Positions 43,188-52,103 of a stretch of DNA of 64,000 nucleotides are shown here, piece by piece (position 1 is the stretch's first letter; each line of letters opens with the position of its first letter). The stretch lies in NCBI GenBank assembly GCA_963792785.1, contig CAWBXO010000001.1:1736001-1800000 (forward strand). Reading direction: 5' to 3'. A program made the translations under genes and the position numbers. The stretch comes from CAWIMX01 sp963792785. Its GTDB lineage: Bacteria; Acidobacteriota; Vicinamibacteria; Vicinamibacterales; CAVVIG01. A model generated the notes under the pieces. The model did no database searches. It was given only the letters and a program-made list of their open reading frames with translations, and was not told the origin of the DNA.

Positions 43188-44648
43188 ATGGACCCGGCGT
43201 TTCTAGCCGCCCTGGAACGCCTCGTCGCGCGGCCCGGCGGCGGATCGGGGCTCGTGCGCGAGCCCTCGGAGCTCGCCACGTACGAATCCGACGGCCTCGC
43301 GCGCCTCCGCGCCACGCCGGGCGCGGTCGTCCTCCCCGAGAGCGCCGCCGAAGTCCAGCAGATCGTCCGCCTCTGCCACCAGCATCAGGTGCCCTTCGTG
43401 GCCCGCGGCCACGGCACGGGCCTGTCGGGCGGCGCGCTGCCGGTGAAGGACGGCGTGGTGATCGCGCTCGCGCGCCTCAACCGCATCCTCGAGGTCGACC
43501 TCCCCAACCAGCGCGTCGTCGTCGAGCCGGGGGTGATGAACCTCGACGTCACGCGCGCCGTCGCCCCGCACGGTTACTACTACGCGCCGGATCCCTCGAG
43601 CCAGGTGATCTGCTCGATCGGCGGCAACGTCGCCGAGAATTCCGGCGGCGCCCACTGCCTGAAGTACGGCTTCACCGTGCACCATGTGCTCGGCGTCGAG
43701 GCCGTGCTGCCGGACGGCGAGCTGGTGCACCTGGGCGGCCCGGCGCTCGACGCGCCGGGCCTGGATCTGCTGGGCGTCCTCGTCGGATCGGAGGGCACGC
43801 TCGCCGTCGTCACGGCGATCACGCTCCGGATCGTGCGCGCGCCCGAGCGCGTGCGGACGCTGCTCGCGGCGTTTCCGTCGACGGGCGAGGCCGGCGCGGC
43901 CGTGTCGGCGATCATCGGCGCCGGCATCATCCCGGCCGCCGTCGAGATGATGGACCGGCTGACGATCGAGGCGGCGGAAGCGGCCGTGCATCCCGGGTTC
44001 CCCGATGCCGACGCGGTGCTGATCGTGGAGCTCGACGGCGCCGCCGCGGAGGTCGACCCGCTCTTCGCCGACGTCGAGGCGCTGTGCCGGCGCGCGGGGG
44101 CCACCGAGGTGCAGGTGGCGCAGAACGCCGAGGCGCGCGCGCGGTTCTGGAAGGGCCGGAAGGCGGCGTTCGCGGCGATGGGCCGCGTGTCCCCGAGCTA
44201 TTACGTGCAGGACGGCGTCATCCCGCGGACGAAACTGCCCGAGGTGCTCGACAAGATCCGCGCGCTCGCCGCGCGGTCCGGTCTGCGGATCGGCAACGTG
44301 TTCCACGCCGGCGACGGCAACCTCCACCCGCTCGTCTGCTACGACGAGGCGATCCCGGGCCAGGGGGCGCTCGCCGAGGAGGTCGCGGCCGAGATCCTCG
44401 GCTACTGCATCGACGCCGGCGGCTCGATCACCGGCGAGCACGGCGTCGGCGCCGACAAGGCGTACCAGATGCCGAAGATGTTCACCGAGGCCGATCTCGA
44501 TACCATGCAGCTCGTGCGCCGCGCGTTCGATCCGCTCAACCTCGCCAATCCCGGCAAGGTCTTCCCCACGCCGCGCCTCTGCGGCGAAGTGCCGGGCCCG
44601 TATCGCGCGCACCCCGCCGAGCGCGCGGGGCTCGCCGAGCGGTTCTGA
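43188..44648 (+). CDS. glcD: Glycolate oxidase FAD subunit GlcD
   Basis: The 486-aa FAD-linked oxidase oxidises glycolate (or D-lactate) to glyoxylate. The FAD-binding PCMH domain has ARGHGTGLSGGALP (about 85) and CSIGGNVAENSGGAHCLKYG (about 140). The C-terminal oxidase domain has RIGNVFHAGDGNLHPLV (about 366) and ITGEHGVGADK (about 415). ATG 43188 is preceded 6 nt upstream by TATCGT and has no Shine-Dalgarno. glcE follows after 1 nt; glcF lies 4 kb away on the other strand. Confidence 0.92.
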   Translation: MDPAFLAALERLVARPGGGSGLVREPSELATYESDGLARLRATPGAVVLPESAAEVQQIVRLCHQHQVPFVARGHGTGLSGGALPVKDGVVIALARLNRILEVDLPNQRVVVEPGVMNLDVTRAVAPHGYYYAPDPSSQVICSIGGNVAENSGGAHCLKYGFTVHHVLGVEAVLPDGELVHLGGPALDAPGLDLLGVLVGSEGTLAVVTAITLRIVRAPERVRTLLAAFPSTGEAGAAVSAIIGAGIIPAAVEMMDRLTIEAAEAAVHPGFPDADAVLIVELDGAAAEVDPLFADVEALCRRAGATEVQVAQNAEARARFWKGRKAAFAAMGRVSPSYYVQDGVIPRTKLPEVLDKIRALAARSGLRIGNVFHAGDGNLHPLVCYDEAIPGQGALAEEVAAEILGYCIDAGGSITGEHGVGADKAYQMPKMFTEADLDTMQLVRRAFDPLNLANPGKVFPTPRLCGEVPGPYRAHPAERAGLAERF

Positions 44649-44649
44649 C

Positions 44650-45907
44650 GTGCGCCCGAGGCTGCTCGAGGACGCGCGCGACGCGCTCGGCGCGGCGACC
44701 GTCCGCGCGGCGACGCCCGACGACATCGTCGAGGGGCTGCAGCCGCAGATCGCCGTCGAGCCGGCCGACGCGACCGCCGTCGCGCAGGCGCTCGCCTGGG
44801 CGGGGCGGGAGAAGCTCGGCCTCGTCGTGCGCGGGAACGGCACGCGGCTCGGGTGGGGCCCGCCGCCGCACCGGTTCGACGTGCTGCTCTCGATGCGGCG
44901 GCTGAACGCGGTGGTCGCTCACCGGCACGGCGACCTGACGGCGACCGTCGAGGCCGGCGCGACACTCGGCGACGTGAACCGCGCGCTCGCGCGCCACGGC
45001 CAGTGGCTGCCCCTCGACCCGCCCGAAGGCGACCGCGGCACCATCGGCGGGCTCGTCGCCACCAACGACAGCGGCCCGCGCCGCCATCGCTACGGCGCGC
45101 CGCGCGATCTCATCATCGGGATCGGCGTCGCGAGGGCCGACGGCCAGCTCGCCAAGGGCGGCGGGATCGTGGTGAAGAACGTCGCCGGCTACGACCTGCC
45201 GCGCCTCTTCACCGGATCGTTCGGCAGCCTCGGCGTGATCGTCTCCGCGACGTTCAAGCTCTTTCCGCTGCCGGCCGTGTCGCGCACCGTCGTGGCGGAG
45301 ACGCCGGACGCCGCTGGCGCCGCCGCGCTCGCCGCCGCGCTGAACGCGAGCCAGCTGACGCCCACGGCGATCGAGATCGCGGGGCCGCCATTCGCCGTCC
45401 TCGTCCGGTTCGAGTCGGTCGAGGCCGCCGTGCGCGCGCAGAGCGAGATCGCGCGCGGGATCGCCGCGTCGACCGGCGCGGCGGCCCGCGAGATCGACGG
45501 ATCCGAAGAAGCCGACCGGTGGCGCGCGCACGCGGCGCGCGTCTGGGACGGCGAGGCGGCGGTCCTCAAGGTCTCGCTGCGGCCCACCGACCTGGCGCCG
45601 GTGCTGGCGCTCGTGCAGGACACGTCGGCCGCGGGCTGGCAGGCGATCGGCCGGGGCGGACTCGGCGTCGTCTACCTCCGCTTCGAGGGACAGCCCGATG
45701 CCCAGGCCCGCCTGGTGAACGAGTTGCGCGCGCGCCTGCCGGTCGGCCGGGGATCGGCCGTCGTCCTGCGCGGATCGCCCGATCTCAAGCGGCTGGTCGA
45801 TGTCTGGGGACCGATTGGCGACGCCGCCCCCCTGATGCGAAACGGTGAAGCGCCGGTTCGATCCCGGTGGTATTCTCAATCCCGGGCGTGGTCCGGGAGG
45901 TCTCTAA
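44650..45907 (+). pseudogene. glcE: Glycolate oxidase FAD subunit GlcE, frameshifted near the 3' end
   Basis: The protein has a PCMH FAD-binding domain with VVRGNGTRLGWGPPP (about 58) and GGLVATNDSGPRRHRYG (about 133). It reads normally to VWGPIGDAAPLMR (about residue 396). There one extra base, probably in the AAA run at 45840-45842, breaks the frame. Read one base further on, it continues VKRRFDPGGILNPGRGPGGL and stops at TAA 45905-45907, which is the expected GlcE C-terminus. Uncorrected, translation runs into a downstream membrane-protein remnant to 46221. With 43 of about 418 codons affected at most, this could be an assembly error. The start is GTG 44650. Confidence 0.82.
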
Positions 45908-45924
45908 TAGCGTCCGATGACGGG

Positions 45925-46221
45925 CTGGTCGTTTCCTATCTGACGCTGCGGCGCGTCGTCGGCGTGCTCGGCGTGGCGCTGCCGCTCGCCCTGGCATTAG
46001 AAGGATTTGCGGTCTGTCACTGCCTCGGCGTGCAGCCGTCCATTAGTGACTATTACAGCCTCCGCACACGCGACGTCCTCGTCGGCACCCCGTTCCACTT
46101 CTTCTCGGCCACGGCGTTCTTTTCCGTCCTGGCCTATTTCTCGATCTGCCTCCTCACCAAGGCGTTCGGGCGGTCGTGGTTCGTGAAGGGCGAGACGCTG
46201 CTCAAGGATCCCGAGCCGTGA
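45925..46221 (+). pseudogene. Internally deleted membrane-protein remnant (DUF998-like)
   Basis: The reading LVVSYLTLRRVVGVLG...GVQPSISDYYSLRTRDVLVGT matches the start of small polytopic membrane proteins common in related bacteria. It then jumps directly to the last helix, FSATAFFSVLAYFSICLLTKAFG. The middle helices appear to be missing by an in-frame deletion. No canonical start codon exists in frame (CTG is the best), and the frame is fused to the mis-shifted glcE. The TGA overlaps the GTG of the acetyltransferase. Confidence 0.5.
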
Positions 46222-46724
46222 CAACCATCGAGACCGAACGACTCCGGCTGCGGCCGCTGTGTTCGAAGGACGCCGGGCCCTTCCTCGAGATCCACCAGCA
46301 TCCCGAGGTGATTCAGTACCTGTCGCTCATCGGCACGCCGGGCGACCTCGCCGTCGCGTGGCGCAACATCGCGCTCATGGTCGGCCACTGGCAGCTGCGC
46401 GGCTATGGCCCGTGGGCCGTCACCGAGAAGGACACCGGCCTCGTGATCGGCCGCGTCGGCCTCTGGAATCCCGAAGGCTGGCCGGGCATCGAAATGGGCT
46501 GGGTGATCCGCCACTCGCATTGGGGCCACGGCTACGCGACGGAGGCCGCGCGGGCGGCGCTCGAGTGGGCGTGGGCCAACGTCGCCACCGATCACATCAT
46601 CAGCATCATCCAGCCCGACAACACGCGATCGGTGCGCGTGGCCGAGAAGATCGGCGAGCGCTACGAGGGCGAGGAGCCGTGGCACGGGTCGGTCGCGCAC
46701 ATCTACGGCATCCGCCGTGCATAA
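46218..46724 (+). CDS. GNAT family N-acetyltransferase
   Basis: The 168-aa acetyltransferase is of the RimJ/RimL-like Acetyltransf_3 group. It shows IETERLRLRPL at the N-terminus, GWVIRHSHWGHGYATEAARAAL (about 95-116, the acetyl-CoA loop) and IIQPDNTRSVRVAEKIG near 140. The substrate is unknown; ribosomal-protein N-termini or small amines are typical of the group. The start GTG 46218 overlaps the preceding TGA. The stop overlaps the next gene's ATG (TAATG). Confidence 0.87.
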   Translation: MTTIETERLRLRPLCSKDAGPFLEIHQHPEVIQYLSLIGTPGDLAVAWRNIALMVGHWQLRGYGPWAVTEKDTGLVIGRVGLWNPEGWPGIEMGWVIRHSHWGHGYATEAARAALEWAWANVATDHIISIIQPDNTRSVRVAEKIGERYEGEEPWHGSVAHIYGIRRA

Positions 46725-47461
46725 TGAGCAGGATGCGCACGACGAGCTTCGACCGTCGCACGTCCTCGTGGGGCACGTCCCTGATGCTGGCGGCGGCCAT
46801 CGGCGCCGCCGGCTGCGCGCCGCCGCGCGAGTCGCAGACCGTCACGAAGACCGTCGAACTCGGCGGAGCGGAGACGGCGTCGGTGAACCTGCGCTTGGGC
46901 GCGGGCGAGCTGGACGTGACGGGCGGCGCCGCGCCGCTCATGGACGCGACCTTCCGGTTCAACGTGCCCGAGTGGGAGCCCGTCGTCGAGTACCAGCCGG
47001 GCACGAACGGGTCGCTCACCGTCCGGCAGCCGGGTAGCCGGCCGAGCCTCGGCAAAACCGAAAACATCTGGAATGTCCGCCTGAACGACGACGTGCCCCT
47101 CGACCTCATCGCCGGCATGGGCGCGGCCGCCGCGACGCTGACGCTCGGATCCCTCAACCTGCGCAGCCTCTACGTCGAACAGGGCGTCGGCGAGCTGACG
47201 CTGGATCTGCGCGGCACGCCGCGCCAGGGCTATCACGCGCAGGTGAAGGGCGGCGTCGGCTCGACGCACATCCTGGTGCCCGATTCGGTCGGCATCGTTC
47301 TGACCGTGGACAGCGGTATCGGCTCCGTGAACGTGAACGGCCTGGTGAAGGGCGACGGCGTCTGGAGGAATCCGGGGCATGAAGACGACCCCGTCGCCCT
47401 GACGCTTGACGTGAAGAGCGGCGTCGGCGAGGTCGAGATCTCGGCCGAACCCGCGCCTTGA
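46724..47461 (+). CDS. Toast-rack (LiaF/DUF2154-like) lipoprotein
   Basis: The 245-aa protein has a leader with lipobox IGAAGC (Cys at about 31). The mature part is a right-handed repeat of short strands with recurring G-x-G-E/S turns (LGAGELDVTGG, GVGELTLDLRG, GVGSTHILVP, GIGSVNVNG, SGVGEVEISAE). This is the 'toast-rack' pattern of LiaF C-termini and DUF4097-type proteins. The function is unknown; related domains sense envelope stress. It is coupled by 1-nt and 4-nt overlaps to the acetyltransferase and the EamA transporter. Confidence 0.7.
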   Translation: MSRMRTTSFDRRTSSWGTSLMLAAAIGAAGCAPPRESQTVTKTVELGGAETASVNLRLGAGELDVTGGAAPLMDATFRFNVPEWEPVVEYQPGTNGSLTVRQPGSRPSLGKTENIWNVRLNDDVPLDLIAGMGAAAATLTLGSLNLRSLYVEQGVGELTLDLRGTPRQGYHAQVKGGVGSTHILVPDSVGIVLTVDSGIGSVNVNGLVKGDGVWRNPGHEDDPVALTLDVKSGVGEVEISAEPAP

Positions 47462-48330
47462 CCGCCGACCTGCGGCGCCGCGCGCTCGGCACGCTCGTCC
47501 TCGGCGCGCTCTGCATCGGCGGCGCGCCGATCCTCGTCCGCATTTCCGAAGTCGGCCCCCTCGCCACCGCGTTCTGGCGCCTCTCGCTGGCGCTCGTGCC
47601 CATCGGCGCCGTCTTCGCGCACAACCGCGAGGCCGTGCGCGACGCCCTCCCCCGCCGCCCCTCAGAACACCTGCTGGCCGCCCTGCCCGGCGTGTTCCTC
47701 GCCGCGGACCTCTCCGCCTGGCAGACCGCGCTCGGGATGACGTCGGTTGCCAACGCCACGCTGCTCGTCAACATGGCGCCGATCTTCGTGACGCTCGGCG
47801 GCTGGCTCCTCCTCGGCCTCACCGTGAGCGTCCCGTTCCTCGTGGGCCTCGGCACGGCCATCGCCGGCGTCATCGTGCTGGACGGCGGCGCCGCCGCCGC
47901 GGCCGGGCCGCACCTGGCCGGCGACGCCATCGCGCTGGGCGCGGCCGTGTTCTACGCAGGCTATCTGCTGCTGCTCGGCCAGGCACGCCGGCGCTTCCCG
48001 ACGACCGTGATCATGCTGTGGAGCACGACGGCCGCTGCCGCGTGCACGCTGCCGCTCGCGTTCCTCATCGAGCCGTCCGCGGTGCCGGCGACGCTCGCCG
48101 GCTGGGCCATCGTGCTCGCGCTCGGCTGGATCGGCCACGCGTCCGGCCAGGGGTTGATCGCCTTCTCGATGGCGTGGCTGCCGGCGTCGTTCTCGTCGGT
48201 GACGCTGCTCATCCAGCCGGTGGTCGCGACCGTACTGGCGTGGGTGATCCTCGGCGAGCACCTGACGGCGCTGCAGGCGACGGGCGGGCTAGTGGTGCTC
48301 TGCGGGATTGCGATCGCGAATCGGCGCTAG
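47458..48330 (+). CDS. EamA/DMT superfamily transporter
   Basis: The 290-aa inner-membrane protein has ten predicted helices arranged as two EamA repeats (about 8-138 and 150-288). Motifs include LCIGGAPILVRISEVGPLATAFWRL and, in repeat 2, LPASFSSVTLLIQPVVATVLAW. Members export or import metabolites; the substrate is unknown. The start is TTG 47458, overlapping the upstream TGA (TTGA), an uncommon initiation codon supported by the exact coupling. Its 3' end overlaps convergent glcF by 42 nt. Confidence 0.85.
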   Translation: MTADLRRRALGTLVLGALCIGGAPILVRISEVGPLATAFWRLSLALVPIGAVFAHNREAVRDALPRRPSEHLLAALPGVFLAADLSAWQTALGMTSVANATLLVNMAPIFVTLGGWLLLGLTVSVPFLVGLGTAIAGVIVLDGGAAAAAGPHLAGDAIALGAAVFYAGYLLLLGQARRRFPTTVIMLWSTTAAAACTLPLAFLIEPSAVPATLAGWAIVLALGWIGHASGQGLIAFSMAWLPASFSSVTLLIQPVVATVLAWVILGEHLTALQATGGLVVLCGIAIANRR

Positions 48331-49599
48331 GCCGCCGCTGAGGCTCGCGTCCAGGATCTCGACCAGGTGCGCGGTGCGCATCGGCTTCCCCGCCGCGGCG
48401 AGGCCGTCGGCGATCTGCATCAGGCAGCCGGGGTTGCTCGACACGACGAGATCGGCGCCCGTCGCGAGGATGTGGCGGACCTTTCGATCTCGCAGCTCGC
48501 GCGCGGCCTCGGGCTGGAGCAGGTTGTAGACGCCGGCCGATCCGCAGCACAACTCGCTCTCGGCGATTTCGACGACCTCGACACCCGGAATCGACGCGAG
48601 CACCTGGCGCGGCTGCGCGCGGATGCCCTGCGCGTGCTGCAGGTGGCAGGCGTCGTGATACGCCGCCTTGACCGGCACCGCGTGGCGCGGCGCGCGCGGC
48701 TCGAGCTCGGCCAGCACCTCCGACACGTCGCGGCATTTCTCCGAGAAGGCGCGGGCACGATCGGCGTACGCGGGGTCGCCGGCCAGCAGATGGCCGTACT
48801 CCTTCATCGCCGATCCGCACCCGGCCGCGTTGATGACGACCGTGTCGGCGCCCGCGCGCTCGAACGCGTCGATGGTCGCGCGCGCCAGGGCGCGCGCCTC
48901 GTCCACCCGGCCCGCGTGCATCGAGAGCGCGCCGCAGCAGCCCTGGCCCGGCGGCACGAGCACGTCGCAGCCCTCGGCCGACAGCACGCGCGCCGTCGCG
49001 TCGTTCACGCCGCCGAAGAACACGCGCTGCACGCAGCCGACGAGCAGCGCGACCGTCCGCCGCGGTTCCCCGCGCGCCGCCACGCGCGGCGGCAGCGGCA
49101 CCGCCCGGCCCTCCGGCAGCTCGGGCGCGAGCCGCTCCAGCGTGGCGAGCGACGCCGGCAGCAGCGTCAACAGGCCGCTCCGGCGCACCGCCCGCTGCAG
49201 GCCGGACCGCCGGTACCACGCGAGCGGGCGCAGCAGCCGCGCGAGCCGGTCGGGATGCGGAAAGAGAAAGAAGATCAGACCGTTGAGGAGGCGCTCGCCG
49301 AGCGATCGCGACGCCCGTTCGGCCGCGAGGGGTCGCGCCCCGGACAGCAGCTCGCCGTACGCGACACCCGACGGGCAGGCCGTCACGCAGGCCAGACAGC
49401 CCAGGCACGTATCGAAGTGCAGCGCGAAGGCCGCCGGCGCGACGCCGCGGCCCTCACGCTCCAGACGCAGGAGATGAATGCGCCCGCGCGGGGAGTCCGC
49501 CTCCTGGCCCCACAACTGGTACGTGGGACACGCCGGGAGGCAGAAGCCGCAGTGGACGCAGTCGTCTATTGGGCTGCGAGCAGCCCGGCTTTCGCGCAT
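48289..49599 (-). CDS. glcF: Glycolate oxidase iron-sulfur subunit GlcF
   Basis: The 436-aa protein has two 4Fe-4S ferredoxin motifs (CVHCGFCLPACPTY at about 14, CLGCLACVTACPSG at about 65) followed by two CCG domains (GCCGAL near 243, CCGSAGVYNLLQPEAA near 360) that link flavin subunits to quinone. It completes glycolate oxidase with GlcD and GlcE, which lie on the opposite strand 2.4-6.4 kb away. The ATG at 49599 overlaps the end of the beta-lactamase-fold gene by 34 nt. About 13 extra residues at the C-terminus come from the overlap with the convergent transporter gene. Confidence 0.9.
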   Translation of the reverse strand: MRESRAARSPIDDCVHCGFCLPACPTYQLWGQEADSPRGRIHLLRLEREGRGVAPAAFALHFDTCLGCLACVTACPSGVAYGELLSGARPLAAERASRSLGERLLNGLIFFLFPHPDRLARLLRPLAWYRRSGLQRAVRRSGLLTLLPASLATLERLAPELPEGRAVPLPPRVAARGEPRRTVALLVGCVQRVFFGGVNDATARVLSAEGCDVLVPPGQGCCGALSMHAGRVDEARALARATIDAFERAGADTVVINAAGCGSAMKEYGHLLAGDPAYADRARAFSEKCRDVSEVLAELEPRAPRHAVPVKAAYHDACHLQHAQGIRAQPRQVLASIPGVEVVEIAESELCCGSAGVYNLLQPEAARELRDRKVRHILATGADLVVSSNPGCLMQIADGLAAAGKPMRTAHLVEILDASLSGGLAPIRDRNPAEHH

Positions 49600-50567
49600 T
49601 CCTCGGCGATTTCCACGTAGCGCTGCGCCGCGTCGTTGCCCACGATCCACGGATTGGCATCGCCGGCCTGGCGGTCCTCGAGCGCCGCCATCTTCGGCTT
49701 CGTGCCGTCGAAGATCGGGTGGTTCGCGATCACGATGTCGGCGCCCGAGCGCGCCACGATCCCGCGGAAGCGCTCGGCGGAGTTCGCGTAGACGCCGAAG
49801 TTATCGCGCGTCTGCTGGAAGTTGAACGCCGTCCCGCCCCACTCGGCGACCAGGTGCGACTGCCCGTGGTCCTTCACCGGGATGAGCGTCGAGATCGTGC
49901 CCGGCGTGTGGCCCGGCGTCAGGTACAGCGTCAGCGTGGTGTCGCCGAGCGTGAGCTTCATGCCGTCGGTCGCGATCATGTCGCGCTTCGGCTTCGTGCC
50001 GCTCGATCGATCGAGCAGATCCCAGTCGGCGGCCGAGAGGATCACGTGCGCGCCGTAGGTCTCCTGCAGGAAGCGCGCGCCGCCGGAATGGTCGCCGTGG
50101 CCGTGGCTCACGATGACGTACTTGATGTCCGCGGGGTTCAGGCCGAGTGTCTTCAGGCCGCCGGCCACTTCGTCCTCGACCGAGTAATCGAACAGCGTGT
50201 CGATCACGATGATGCCGTCCGAGGTGGTCACGGCCCACGCCGAGTACGCCGACTGGCCGAGCCAGTAGAGGTTGTCGAAGACCTTGACCGGATCCGCGTG
50301 CCATTCGGATCGCGGAGGCGTCGTGCGCGCCGCCGGCGCCGCGCCGCGTCCCGCCCGTCCGGCCGGGGGGGCGGCCGCCGCAGGCGGCGGCTGCAGCGCG
50401 CGGATGGTGCCGCAGGTGCTGTTGAAGACACCGAGGTCGTCGCCCGAGAGCTGCCGCGCGCGATCGATATGCGCCTGGGCCGTGTCGGCCTGCGCCAGCG
50501 CCGACGCGCCGCCGAATGCGATGGCGAGCCCGGCCGCCGCGAGCAGACCGAGTGCGTAGGATTTCAT
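49566..50567 (-). CDS. Metallo-beta-lactamase-fold hydrolase, exported
   Basis: The 333-aa protein has a signal peptide (cleavage near ASALAQA, residue 26), a Pro/Ala/Gly-rich linker (about 58-85), then an MBL domain. Zinc motif HGHGDH is at 155-160, with further ligands His220 (LTPGHTPG) and His283 (IANHPIFDG). The spacing resembles the B3 subclass (FEZ/L1-like), so beta-lactam hydrolysis is possible but many relatives act on other substrates. The start ATG 50567 has GAGGGGG 5 nt upstream. It is followed by overlapping glcF. Confidence 0.85.
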   Translation of the reverse strand: MKSYALGLLAAAGLAIAFGGASALAQADTAQAHIDRARQLSGDDLGVFNSTCGTIRALQPPPAAAAPPAGRAGRGAAPAARTTPPRSEWHADPVKVFDNLYWLGQSAYSAWAVTTSDGIIVIDTLFDYSVEDEVAGGLKTLGLNPADIKYVIVSHGHGDHSGGARFLQETYGAHVILSAADWDLLDRSSGTKPKRDMIATDGMKLTLGDTTLTLYLTPGHTPGTISTLIPVKDHGQSHLVAEWGGTAFNFQQTRDNFGVYANSAERFRGIVARSGADIVIANHPIFDGTKPKMAALEDRQAGDANPWIVGNDAAQRYVEIAEECAKAGLLAAQ

Positions 50568-50640
50568 GTCGTCCCCCTCGGCGGCTATCTTATCCGAGAG
50601 CGCTTTCATAGGGACTGTGGGGGAACTCACCTCCCTACCC

Positions 50641-50691
50641 GACCCACCCGACCCACCCGACCCACCCGACCCACCCGACCCACCCGACCTA
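50641..50691 (-). repeat. GGGTGGGTC nonamer array fused to a stop codon (strong G4)
   Basis: There are five uninterrupted 9-nt copies, with partial copies at the edges. On the minus strand the antiporter's TAG runs directly into GTCGGGTGGGTCGGGTGGG. G-triplets separated by 1 or 2 nt make a very stable quadruplex motif in the antiporter mRNA just after its stop codon. Confidence 0.9.
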
Positions 50692-51972
50692 CTTCTGATG
50701 GTGGTGGACTTCCTCGGGCATGGACGCGATGGCCTCCTCGAAGGCCACGTGCGCTGCCTTCTTCTTCGGGAAGGTCATCCGCAGCAGCGGCGGCGTGACC
50801 ATCGTCGTGGCCAGGACCATGATGACGGACGCCGAGAAGACGTCCTCGCTGATGATGCCGTGGCTCAGCCCGTAGCCGGCGACGATCAGACCGACCTCCC
50901 CCCGCGAGATCATCCCCACGCCGACGCGCGTCGACTCGAGCGTGCTGAAGCCGAAGAACCGCGCGAACACGCCGCAGCCAACGGCCTTTGCGACGATCGC
51001 GACCACGACCAGGACCACGGTGAACATCGCGTGCTCGCCGAGCTCGCGGCCGTTGGCCTGCAGGCCGATGCTGATGAAGAACACCGGCACGAGCACCGAG
51101 TAGGTCAGCGGATGGACGCCCTCGTCGATGCGGTGCTTGAACTTCGTCTTGGTGAACAGCACGCCGGCGAGGTACGAGCCGGTGATGGCGGCGACGCCGC
51201 CGAGGTACTCCGCCGACCACGCGTACAGGAACGCGACCAGCGTGACCGACGCGAGCAGACCCTGGCTCACGCCCAGGCCGTCGGCCCAGCCGATGATGCG
51301 ATCCAGATAGCGCCCCACGAGGAGGGCGGCCGCGAAGTACAGCAGCATGCGAACCAGGATCACGACCACCGCGCCGAAGTCCACGCCGCCGGTCGCCTGG
51401 GCGAACGCGACGACGAGCGACAGGACGATGATGCCCATCACGTCGTCGATCACAGCGGCGCCGAGAATCGTGGAGCCCTCGCGCGACTTGAGCACGCCGA
51501 GCTCCATGAGCGTCTGCGCCGAAATGCTGACGCTCGTGGCCGTGAGGATGGTGCCGATGAAGATCGCCTCCCACCAGAGCGGCAGGCCGAAGGCGACCGA
51601 GGTCACGACGCCGCCGACGAACGGAATGATGACGCCCCCCGACGCGCTCCAGAACGCCACCTTCCCCACGCGCCGCATCTCCTCGAGATCGGTCTCGAGG
51701 CCGGCGACGAACATGAGGAGGATCACGCCGATCTCGGCGAGGTCGTGGATGACGGCGCCGAGCGGGGCCTGGGCCTCGACGAGGCCCTCGGCGACCGGCG
51801 CCTGGAAGATCGACCAGCCGAGGATGTTCAGGAGCGTGGGCCCGAGGATCAGGCCGACGAGAATTTCACCGAAGACGGCTGGCTGACCGATCCGGTTCGC
51901 GGCGGCGCCGGCGAGCTTCGCGGCCGCGACGATGATCGACAGCAGCAACAGCAGCTGCAGGATGTGCGACAT
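50689..51972 (-). CDS. CPA2 family cation:proton antiporter
   Basis: The 427-aa membrane protein has about 12 helices, with GEILVGLILGP near residue 35, the ion-binding GAAVIDDVMGIIVLS (Asp-Asp, about 172-173) and ISRGEVGLIVAGYG near 365. The DD pair marks electrogenic NapA-like CPA2 antiporters. There is no TrkA-N or USP domain, only a short His-rich tail (EEVHHHQK). It is likely to exchange Na+ or K+ for H+ in pH and ion homeostasis. Repeats with a 9-nt period flank it on both sides. Confidence 0.9.
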   Translation of the reverse strand: MSHILQLLLLLSIIVAAAKLAGAAANRIGQPAVFGEILVGLILGPTLLNILGWSIFQAPVAEGLVEAQAPLGAVIHDLAEIGVILLMFVAGLETDLEEMRRVGKVAFWSASGGVIIPFVGGVVTSVAFGLPLWWEAIFIGTILTATSVSISAQTLMELGVLKSREGSTILGAAVIDDVMGIIVLSLVVAFAQATGGVDFGAVVVILVRMLLYFAAALLVGRYLDRIIGWADGLGVSQGLLASVTLVAFLYAWSAEYLGGVAAITGSYLAGVLFTKTKFKHRIDEGVHPLTYSVLVPVFFISIGLQANGRELGEHAMFTVVLVVVAIVAKAVGCGVFARFFGFSTLESTRVGVGMISRGEVGLIVAGYGLSHGIISEDVFSASVIMVLATTMVTPPLLRMTFPKKKAAHVAFEEAIASMPEEVHHHQK

Positions 51973-51999
51973 AGGGCGGACGGCATCCTAACACGCGAG

Positions 52000-52103
52000 G
52001 GTCGGGTGGGTCAGGGATGGGTCAGGTGGGTCAGGTGGGTCAGGTAGGTCCCGACCGACCCGACCCACCTGACCGACCCGACCGACCCGACCGACCCGAC
52101 CTA
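52000..52103. repeat. 9-nt period repeat array with internal inversion
   Basis: The array has units of GTCAGGTGG type from about 52000, then after 52050 the complementary orientation (GACCCGACC, GACCGACCC), giving a folded-back array of about 100 nt. It begins exactly at the TAG of the outer-membrane protein gene on the minus strand, which reads TAGGTCGGGTCGG. It fills most of the gap to the antiporter start. Confidence 0.85.

Noticed and set aside
49566..50567. Calling the MBL-fold protein a beta-lactamase resistance gene
   Set aside because: The ligand pattern allows it, but many environmental relatives lack the activity and the context (glcF) gives no support.
50641..50691. CRISPR-like array
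   Set aside because: The 9-nt units are contiguous with no spacers, so this is a tandem microsatellite.
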